DNA from: an uncultured Succinivibrionaceae bacterium
GTDB lineage: Bacteria > Pseudomonadota > Gammaproteobacteria > Enterobacterales > Succinivibrionaceae
Assembly: GCA_944389835.1 (NCBI GenBank)
Contig: CALXNU010000014.1
Span: 1 to 38,788, forward strand
Reading direction: 5' to 3'
Length of the DNA stretch: 38,788 nucleotides
Part shown: positions 32,663 to 38,788 of the stretch, piece by piece
Layout: each line of letters opens with the position of its first letter
Numbering within the stretch: the first letter of the stretch is position 1
Position numbers and translations under genes: made by a program
The notes under the pieces: model-generated
Told to the model about the DNA's origin: nothing
Databases searched by the model: none
The model's input: the letters and a program-made list of their open reading frames with translations, nothing else

Positions 32663-33681
32663 TAATCTTGCCTCTCGTTTACATAAAGACCGTTAGTGGT
32701 TTTATTAATACCACCTTGAAGATTAGTTGATAAATTGCCTTTTATTTTGGAGACCACATAGACCGGGCGGTGTTTTACCTCCTCGGACATGCGGCCTAAA
32801 TACTCACCTAAAACGCCAATTGAAATTAACTGTACGGCACCTAAAAAGAGAACTACGCACATTAAAGAGGCATAACCTGGAGCATCCACACCGGTAATTA
32901 AGGTATCCAAAATAATATAGAGCATATATAAAAAGGCGATAAAACCTATAGCCCCACCGATATAAGACCACACTCTAAGGGGAAGCGAGGAAAAGGAGAT
33001 AATACCATCTAAGGCAAAATTCCAAAGCTTCCAATAATTCCACTTAGTTTTACCGGCACTTCTTTCAGGTCTTTTATAGGCCACCCCTTTGGAGGTAAAG
33101 CCAGGCCAGGCAAATAAGCCTTTCATAAAGCGATTTGACTCAGGTAAAGCGCGTACCGTGGCGATGACCTTTTTATCAATTAAGCGAAAATCACCTGCAT
33201 TCTCTGGGATTTTAACTTTTGAGGAGAGGCGATTGAAAACGCGGTAAAAGCCACCTGAGGTGACTCTTTTCACTCCAGTATCGGTAGATCTATCAACTCT
33301 TACGCCATAGACGGTATCCACCTTTTGCTCTTGCCACACTTTAATAAACTCTAAAATAAGCTCAGGTGGGTCTTGCAAATCAACATCCATAGGCACAATG
33401 GCATCTGCTTCAATTAAATCAATGGCAGCTGACATGGCAGCTTCTTTGCCAAAGTTTCGAGACAGGCCAATTAAACTTATTTTAACTGTGCCCTCTTCAC
33501 TTTTAATTAAAGAGTCGATAAGCGCTGCAGTTTTATCTTTTGAACCATCATCGACAAAGACAATCTCAAGATGGTCTAAAATTGAGGCTAATTTTTCTTT
33601 AATAGTTGTAACAAAAAGCTCCACGGTCTCCTCTTCATTGAAGACCGGAACTACTAAGGCTACGTGATAGTTTGAAGACAT
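32662..33681 (-). CDS. glycosyltransferase family 2, GtrB-like bactoprenol sugar transferase
   Basis: Starting at ATG 33681 (two bases after the folE stop) the product has 339 residues. The GT-A domain has VVPVFNEEE, VFVDDGSKDKT, the metal-binding MDVDLQDPPE and a NRFMKGLFAWPGF segment. The C-terminus holds two transmembrane helices (about 230-255 and 265-290), typical of GtrB/DPM1-like enzymes that load a sugar onto undecaprenyl phosphate. GtrA is coupled directly downstream. It probably contributes to LPS or surface glycan modification. The sugar is unknown. Confidence 0.88.
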   Translation of the reverse strand: MSSNYHVALVVPVFNEEETVELFVTTIKEKLASILDHLEIVFVDDGSKDKTAALIDSLIKSEEGTVKISLIGLSRNFGKEAAMSAAIDLIEADAIVPMDVDLQDPPELILEFIKVWQEQKVDTVYGVRVDRSTDTGVKRVTSGGFYRVFNRLSSKVKIPENAGDFRLIDKKVIATVRALPESNRFMKGLFAWPGFTSKGVAYKRPERSAGKTKWNYWKLWNFALDGIISFSSLPLRVWSYIGGAIGFIAFLYMLYIILDTLITGVDAPGYASLMCVVLFLGAVQLISIGVLGEYLGRMSEEVKHRPVYVVSKIKGNLSTNLQGGINKTTNGLYVNERQD

Positions 33682-33683
33682 GG

Positions 33684-34346
33684 TCAATCCGTTAAAAATT
33701 CATGCCTAGAAGATGGATTTAATTTAAAGTGTCCACCTAAGGCGGTGGTAGTAGTCACAGAGGTTTGATCTTTAGCCCCACGTGCTTTTACACAATAATG
33801 GGTCGCGGTAATACTTACTGCCACGTTTTTAGTATTAAGTAAGGTTTGCAGAGCCACTAAAATTTGCTGAGTTAAACGCTCTTGCACTTGTGGGCGGCGG
33901 CCAAAAAATTGCACGATGCGATTAATTTTTGATAAACCTATGATCTTATCATTGGGCATGTAGGCTACTTTCGCGACACCATCTATGACTACTAAATGAT
34001 GCTCACAAGTTGAGGTGACGGTGATATCACTTACTTTGATCATCTCATCAAAGCGCATTCTATTCTCAATTAAGGTAATTTCAGGGAAATTTCGATAATC
34101 AAGACCTGAGAAGATCTCATTTACAAACATCTTTCCCACGCGAAATGGCGTGCGCTCTAAGGAGTCATCACTTAAATCAAGGCCTAAAATAGACATAATT
34201 TTGGTGACATGCTCTGAGATCTCTTCAATTTTTTGCGCCGGGGTTAAGCCATTTTCAATTAAGGGGGTCTCAAGACCCCGCTCAATTAAAGCATCACGAA
34301 CTAAAATGGCTTCTGCTGAAAGAAAGTTATTATCACTCATTGTCAT
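33684..34346 (-). CDS. folE: GTP cyclohydrolase I
   Basis: FolE makes dihydroneopterin triphosphate, the first step of folate synthesis. The start is set at ATG 34346, with GAGG six bases upstream, giving 220 residues (E. coli 222); a second ATG two codons later is possible. Zinc and active-site residues are in [12 protein letters not shown], and the C-terminal [15 protein letters not shown] is the family signature. Its start lies inside the last codons of the Nif3-like gene, so translation is coupled. Together with ribA this window holds both classes of GTP cyclohydrolase. Confidence 0.95.
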   Translation of the reverse strand: MTMSDNNFLSAEAILVRDALIERGLETPLIENGLTPAQKIEEISEHVTKIMSILGLDLSDDSLERTPFRVGKMFVNEIFSGLDYRNFPEITLIENRMRFDEMIKVSDITVTSTCEHHLVVIDGVAKVAYMPNDKIIGLSKINRIVQFFGRRPQVQERLTQQILVALQTLLNTKNVAVSITATHYCVKARGAKDQTSVTTTTALGGHFKLNPSSRHEFLTD

Positions 34347-35130
34347 CAATTGCCTCAAACCATGGCACATCTTTTTCTAAAGTAAAGTGCAAGTGATGAT
34401 GCTCAAGTCCATATTTTTGGGCTAAATACTCACCTAAAAATCTCACCCCATCTTGCTCTGAGGCGTGATGGCCCACCACAAAGACCACGGTGCCGGTCTC
34501 TTGAGCAAAATGATAGGTTTGCTCGTTAACCTCACCGGTGATTAAAGCCTCGAAATTGGGGCGTGGGTTATCATCTAAAAGAAAGGAGCCTGAGCCTGTG
34601 CACACGGCAACTTTATCAATTAAAAGATCTTCACTTGCCGAGCCTATAATTTGCACGCGCGTGTCAAGCTGTGAGCATAAAATTCCGCAAATCTCTTGTA
34701 CCGATAAAGCCTCATCTAAAGTGCCTTGCATGGCAATGGAGGTTTTATCGCCAGGCTCTACATAATCAAATTCACTAACACCTAAAAGCTCTAATAAAAA
34801 GCGATTATTGCCAAGGGAGGCGTTCGCATCTAAAGGCAAATGCCAGGCATAAAGATTTAAATTGGCCTCCATCAAAGCTTGCAGGCGATTTTTCATCACG
34901 CCGATTACTTTGGGATTAGCCCCTTTCCAAAACAGGCCATGGTGAACAATTAAGGCATCTGCATTTTGCTCAATGGCAGCGTCAATGGCAGCTAAGGATG
35001 CGGTAGCGGCAGTGACAATCTTTTTGACCTCATCGCGACCTTCAACTTGCAAACCATTGTATGAAGGATCTGAAAAAGCCTTGCTATCTAAAAAAGCATT
35101 TACTTCATTTTCTAAGTCGAGCTTATGCAT
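34333..35130 (-). CDS. Nif3-like dinuclear metal centre protein (YbgI family)
   Basis: The 265-residue protein matches the Nif3/YbgI family of ring-forming proteins with a two-metal site of uncertain biochemical role. Signatures are YNGLQVEG, the metal-binding LIVHHGLFW (His63, His64) and the C-terminal [17 protein letters not shown]. Recent family literature links some members to GTP cyclohydrolase-like chemistry, but I would not assign that here. AGGAGA is five bases upstream and overlaps the dedD stop. The 3' end overlaps folE. Confidence 0.9.
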   Translation of the reverse strand: MHKLDLENEVNAFLDSKAFSDPSYNGLQVEGRDEVKKIVTAATASLAAIDAAIEQNADALIVHHGLFWKGANPKVIGVMKNRLQALMEANLNLYAWHLPLDANASLGNNRFLLELLGVSEFDYVEPGDKTSIAMQGTLDEALSVQEICGILCSQLDTRVQIIGSASEDLLIDKVAVCTGSGSFLLDDNPRPNFEALITGEVNEQTYHFAQETGTVVFVVGHHASEQDGVRFLGEYLAQKYGLEHHHLHFTLEKDVPWFEAIDDNE

Positions 35131-35138
35131 AATCTCTC

Positions 35139-35879
35139 CTAGGATTTGGGCACAATGCGACCGTTAACCTTGGCCACTTCATTAATACGTTTAAGTAAAC
35201 TCTCAAGAGAGGCTCTATCGCCACTATCTCCTGCATAAACGCGCGTAAGTGTTTTACCGTTTGACACTACATCAAAGGTACGAGCGCTAATGCCTGCTTG
35301 CTGTAAGGTAGACACTACTCTTTGCGCATTAGCCTTTTGCGAGAAGACGCCAACTTGAATTGTAAAACCACCTTTGGAGCTTGAAGCTTGAGTTTTAGCA
35401 GGAGCCTTAGGTGCAGTTTGGGCAGTAACCTTATTTTGCTGTGGTTTTTTAGGAGCGACTAAAATCTCCTCTTGAGGCTTGGCAGGGGCGGTAGGTTTAA
35501 GCTCAGGTGGTGGTAAAACCTGTTGATTTGGTTTGCTGTAAGTTAACTCCTCAAGCTGACCTTGCGGGGCACCTTGCGAGCCGTCGTTAACCTCATTTTT
35601 TAAAGCCGACATTAACTCTTCATTTTCTGAGATTAAGCCTTGCTTTGAATCATCCTCTGGGGCAAGTAAGGTTGCATAATCACCTTCTTGGGAATTTAAA
35701 GTTGCATTAGGATTTTCACTTACCATCTCACTTACCGCACCATGGGTATTTAAAGCTTGCGCGTCGGCAGGGCGCTGTTGAGGGCTTTTGCCTAAAAGCG
35801 CAGGTAGTGCTATCAAAAGTAGCGAGATGATTATCAAAAAACCTACTAGGCGATTGCGCAAGGTTGTTGCTATGGCCAT
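35139..35879 (-). CDS. dedD: DedD-like SPOR domain cell-division protein
   Basis: The 246-residue protein has an N-terminal membrane anchor (about residues 12-29, LVGFLIIISLLLIALPALL), a long Pro/Ala/Gln/Lys-rich periplasmic linker and a C-terminal SPOR domain (about 170-246, GGFTIQVGVFSQKANAQRVV shortened). SPOR domains bind denuded septal peptidoglycan. Position directly after accD-folC matches E. coli dedD, on which the gene symbol rests. The ribosome binding site is modest. cvpA and purF, which follow dedD in E. coli, are absent here. Confidence 0.88.
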   Translation of the reverse strand: MAIATTLRNRLVGFLIIISLLLIALPALLGKSPQQRPADAQALNTHGAVSEMVSENPNATLNSQEGDYATLLAPEDDSKQGLISENEELMSALKNEVNDGSQGAPQGQLEELTYSKPNQQVLPPPELKPTAPAKPQEEILVAPKKPQQNKVTAQTAPKAPAKTQASSSKGGFTIQVGVFSQKANAQRVVSTLQQAGISARTFDVVSNGKTLTRVYAGDSGDRASLESLLKRINEVAKVNGRIVPKS

Positions 35880-35891
35880 ATGACTTAATCC

Positions 35892-37175
35892 TTATCTGCC
35901 CGATGTGATCTGAAAAAGCTCATCCCGAGCTAAACTTGCGGTATGGAAAGAGCCGAACACAATCACGATATTGTTATCATCACTAAGCGCTGCATCAAGC
36001 GCCTCACTTATCTTATTATAAGATTTTATTGCATCTTTTAGTATCTGCTCGTGTAATAATCCTTGAACAATTCTCTCATACGACTCCCCACGCGCCCCTT
36101 GTAGCGATCCTACATAAAACTTTTTAAACAAGGGGGCTACCACATGAATGACCCCTTCAATATCTTTATCTTTAAGCATCCCCATCACGCAGACTAAGTT
36201 TTGCTCAGGATAGAGAGTCTGTAGCGTATCTTTTAGATTTAAAGCCGCCGGGACATTGTGCGCCACATCTAAAATTACAAGTTTCTCTCCCACTTGAACT
36301 TTTTCCATGCGACAAGGAAGAGCGGCACTTAACAAGGCTTTTTGTAAAGTTCCAGCGGAAAAATAAAAGTTAAAATATTGCTCTAAGAGAAAAGCTGCCA
36401 TTAAAGAAGGCCCAAGGCAAGCTTTGGGAATAGCGTAATCTTCAAAATGAAAATCACCATTTTCGGTTTTAAATTCCACATGGTACTTTTTAAAATCTAA
36501 GCTGTAATCCCCTTTTTTATACAAGAAAGCCCTTTTTTCTTGCACCTGTCTTTCTATTACCTCAAGGGCTTTTTTATCTAAATCCCCCACTACCACGAAA
36601 GACTTATCTTTGATGATCCCAGCTTTTTCAAAGGCAATTTTCTCAATGGTATCCCCTAAAAATTGCATATGATCAAAGCCAATTGAGGGTATTACACAAA
36701 GCTTGGCATCCACGGCATTTACCGCATCTAATCTCCCGCCTAAGCCTATTTCTAAAACTAATACTTCTACCTTCTCTTTTTTATAACAACAAAGGGCGGC
36801 TAAAGTTGTAAATTCAAAGTAAGTTAAAGGAATATTTTTTTCATCGCTTATGCTTTTAACCTCTGAAAAAGCCTCACAAAGTAAGCTTTCAGCAACCTCC
36901 TTACCTGAAATTTTCACGCGCTCAGTAAAATGTTTTAAATGCGGTGAGGTATAAAGGCCTACCTTTACTCCCGACAAACGCAAGCATTCACTTAAAAAGG
37001 AGGCACAAGAGCCCTTACCATTCGTGCCTGCCACTTCAATTACTAAGGTCTTCTCTAAATAAGGTTTTAAATCTAAAGCCTCAAGCATTTCTTGCATTCT
37101 CTCAAGGCCTAATTTGATTTTATTAATATCAATACTGTCTAAAAAGGAAATCCAATCTTGTAAGCTTTTTGCCAT
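35892..37175 (-). CDS. folC: bifunctional folylpolyglutamate synthase / dihydrofolate synthase
   Basis: FolC adds glutamates to folates and makes dihydrofolate from dihydropteroate. The start MAKSLQDW at 37175 is preferred, giving 427 residues. An in-frame GTG at 37205 lies within the upstream terminator hairpin and is rejected. The Mur-ligase P-loop VAGTNGKGSCA, the HFTERVKI segment, EIGLGGRLDAVNAV and VILDVAHN-like (LVILDVAHNVPAA) motifs are all visible. It lies between accD and dedD as in E. coli. Confidence 0.95.
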   Translation of the reverse strand: MAKSLQDWISFLDSIDINKIKLGLERMQEMLEALDLKPYLEKTLVIEVAGTNGKGSCASFLSECLRLSGVKVGLYTSPHLKHFTERVKISGKEVAESLLCEAFSEVKSISDEKNIPLTYFEFTTLAALCCYKKEKVEVLVLEIGLGGRLDAVNAVDAKLCVIPSIGFDHMQFLGDTIEKIAFEKAGIIKDKSFVVVGDLDKKALEVIERQVQEKRAFLYKKGDYSLDFKKYHVEFKTENGDFHFEDYAIPKACLGPSLMAAFLLEQYFNFYFSAGTLQKALLSAALPCRMEKVQVGEKLVILDVAHNVPAALNLKDTLQTLYPEQNLVCVMGMLKDKDIEGVIHVVAPLFKKFYVGSLQGARGESYERIVQGLLHEQILKDAIKSYNKISEALDAALSDDNNIVIVFGSFHTASLARDELFQITSGR

Positions 37176-37197
37176 CTTAAACCCCAAAAAGAAGAAA

Positions 37198-37220
37198 GCC
37201 TGCACAAAAGCAGGCCTTTT
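37198..37220. terminator. terminator between accD and folC
   Basis: GCCTGC (37198-37203) and GCAGGC (37210-37215) pair with an ACAAAA loop. On the minus strand it is followed by TTTCTTCTTTTT, and on the plus strand by CTTTTT. It would attenuate read-through from accD into folC. Confidence 0.7.
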
Positions 37221-37233
37221 TAAACTTTAAACT

Positions 37234-38211
37234 CTAGACACGCAACGGCTTTTTGCGGGTACGCGTGGTCTTTTTAGTAGTTTTAGCCTCATCCTCTTCA
37301 GTTTCTTCAACGTTTGAGGCCACAGTGTGGGCTTCATCGTGAGAGACAATCTCAACTGGCTCATCGACCTTTAACATTAAAGCAATTAAACGGGCTAATT
37401 CATCGCGCATATCACGTCTTGAGACGATCATGTCTACTGCGCCCTTCTCTTGCAAGAACTCAGCTCTTTGGAAGCCCTCAGGTAATTTCTCACGCACCGT
37501 CTGCTCAATTACGCGAGGTCCTGCAAAGCCAATTAAAGCATTTGGCTCGGCAACATTGATATCACCTAGCATGGCAAGTGAAGCTGACACACCACCCATG
37601 GTCGGATTACACATTACACTTATAAAAGGTAAGTGAGCTTCAGCAAGGCGGGCAAGAGCTGCTGAAGTTTTGGCCATCTGCATTAAAGAGAATAAAGACT
37701 CTTGCATACGGGCACCGCCTGAGGTGGAAAAGCAAATTAAAGCTCTTCTCTCCTTCAAGCACTCAGAGACTGCCAAGCAAAATCTAGCGCCCACTACAGA
37801 GCCCATGGAGCCGCCCATAAAATCAAATTCAAAGGCGCACACTACAACCGGTAAGCCCTTTAGATAGCCCTTTTCAACAATTAAGGCATCTTTTTCACCG
37901 GTAGCCTTTTGGGCTGCGCTATAGCGATCACGATAACGCTTTAAGTCTTTAAACTTTAAGATATCTTTAGGCTCTAAATCTGTGCCAAGCTCCTGACGAC
38001 CATTAGGATCTAAAAAAGCATCTAAACGAGTACGAGCTTTAATGCGCATATGATGCCCGCACTTGGGGCAGACGTTTAAATTGCGCTCAAGCTCTGCGCG
38101 ATATAAAACTTGCTCACAAGCTTCACACTTAGTCCACACGCCTTCTGGGATTTCATGCTTACTATTACCGTCGCTTTTTGGTAAGATTTTTTCAAGCCAA
38201 CTTATACTCAT
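37234..38211 (-). CDS. accD: acetyl-CoA carboxylase carboxyltransferase subunit beta
   Basis: AccD pairs with AccA to move the carboxyl group from biotin to acetyl-CoA, the first step of fatty acid synthesis. The 325-residue protein has the N-terminal zinc ribbon with Cys29, Cys32, Cys48 and Cys51. The crotonase-fold core follows ([51 protein letters not shown]). The C-terminal ~35 residues are an acidic then Lys/Arg-rich tail ([20 protein letters not shown]), longer than needed for catalysis. AGGA precedes the ATG. Confidence 0.97.
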   Translation of the reverse strand: MSISWLEKILPKSDGNSKHEIPEGVWTKCEACEQVLYRAELERNLNVCPKCGHHMRIKARTRLDAFLDPNGRQELGTDLEPKDILKFKDLKRYRDRYSAAQKATGEKDALIVEKGYLKGLPVVVCAFEFDFMGGSMGSVVGARFCLAVSECLKERRALICFSTSGGARMQESLFSLMQMAKTSAALARLAEAHLPFISVMCNPTMGGVSASLAMLGDINVAEPNALIGFAGPRVIEQTVREKLPEGFQRAEFLQEKGAVDMIVSRRDMRDELARLIALMLKVDEPVEIVSHDEAHTVASNVEETEEDEAKTTKKTTRTRKKPLRV

Positions 38212-38272
38212 ATATTTATCCTAATGCTCCGTATGGCTAAATTCTAAATGACACAAACAAAGACTTCATGTG

Positions 38273-38281
38273 ATTATAACA
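38273..38281 (-). promoter_or_regulatory. extended -10 promoter for accD
   Basis: On the minus strand TGT is followed by a perfect TATAAT (38278-38273), about 60 bases before the accD ATG. There is no good -35. The same extended -10 form precedes pgsA. Confidence 0.5.
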
Positions 38282-38460
38282 CGCAATTATCTAAACTCGC
38301 ACGCTTTGGCTTAAGCCATGAAAATCTAAAAGAGTTTTATAGTCAAAATTAAGCTTAAAAAGGCACTTTAAGCAATCTTCGCTTGCGTGCCTAACTATTA
38401 CTAAAGGGGAAATCTACACACTAAAGCACTTGTAAAAATGTACGAGCATCTTAACTTTCT

Positions 38461-38742
38461 TTAGTTTTGAGGCTTGAGCGGGCCGTAGAAGTAAGAGGCG
38501 GTAGCACCACCGTCGATTAAAAAGTTACTGCCGGTAATAAAAGCGCCTTTATTGCTCATCAAAAGCTCAGCCACATTTGCCACCTCATCTGCTGTCCCGG
38601 GGCGTCCTGCAGGGCATTTTGCAAACATATTTTTATAAAAATCACCACGAAGGCCGTTAAACTCATCAATGGCAAGTGGGGTGACGATAATGCCTGGGGA
38701 GATGGAATTTACTCGCTTTTTTAACACTTCACTCTCCCTCAA
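38461..38742 (-). pseudogene. short-chain dehydrogenase/reductase, C-terminal remnant
   Basis: The 93 residues match only the last third of a classical SDR: RVNSISPGIIVTPLA (after the catalytic helix), RPGTADEVANVAELLMS and FITGSNFLIDGGA. The Rossmann nucleotide site and the YxxxK catalytic pair would lie upstream. A stop codon (TAG) precedes the remnant in frame three codons before 38742, and the remaining 46 bases to the edge show no SDR motif. It is therefore most likely the 3' remnant of a broken gene. Confidence 0.65.
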
Positions 38743-38788
38743 TTTAGCCTAACCAACTGATTAACCCCTAAAATATTTGTCAAGCATC

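Noticed and set aside
37176-37205. GTG start for folC at 37205
   Set aside because: It lies in the accD terminator hairpin. MAKSLQDW at 37175 fits the family start.
38248-38352. A 34-codon plus-strand frame ending LKEFYSQN upstream of accD
   Set aside because: There is no ribosome binding site, it overlaps the probable accD promoter on the other strand, and no family is recognised.

Overview
The window looks like chromosomal DNA of an AT-rich gammaproteobacterium. The enterobacterial-type blocks cmk-rpsA, ihfB-lapA-lapB-pyrF and accD-folC-dedD, together with a TusE protein and a fused trpC-trpF, fit that class. The AAA-ATPase/PD-(D/E)XK protein, the decaying catabolic genes and the base composition remind me of gut Succinivibrionaceae. 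That family placement is inference from memory and was not tested.

Layout. 1-2700 (minus strand): pyrF, lapB, lapA and ihfB. 2700-10200 (plus): a complete tryptophan pathway in two transcription units, trpE-trpG and trpD-trpC(F)-trpB-trpA. Each unit has its own short leader peptide with tandem Trp codons and its own attenuator. 10290-11144: a small membrane protein and an rmlC-type epimerase. 11280-13751 (minus): rpsA with a structured leader, and cmk. The trp block therefore sits between rpsA and ihfB, which are neighbours in E. coli.

13951-24600 is a defence island. A PLD-nuclease/SF2-helicase/DUF3427 protein converges on a C5-cytosine methyltransferase, and their stop codons overlap. Next comes a tight three-gene operon: an MmeI-like adenine-type DNA methyltransferase, an SF2 helicase, and a GIY-YIG (T5orf172-like) nuclease. 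The methyltransferase gene contains a (AG)9 tract at the exact point where its frame breaks. Nine units give a truncated protein; eight or eleven would restore about 960 residues. I read this as a phase-variable restriction-like system caught in the OFF state.

24709-31408 holds ribA, tusE, a shortened DJ-1-like gene, a polygalacturonase gene with two in-frame nonsense codons, pgsA, an AAA-ATPase/PD-(D/E)XK gene, and a TetR regulator divergent from a truncated Old Yellow Enzyme gene. 31481-38211 is a compact minus-strand run: accD, folC, dedD, a Nif3-like gene, folE, a GtrB-like glycosyltransferase, gtrA and truA. The right edge holds the C-terminal remnant of a short-chain dehydrogenase.

No tRNA, rRNA, CRISPR array or insertion sequence was recognised. 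Functional calls rest on motif reading by eye, without database searches.
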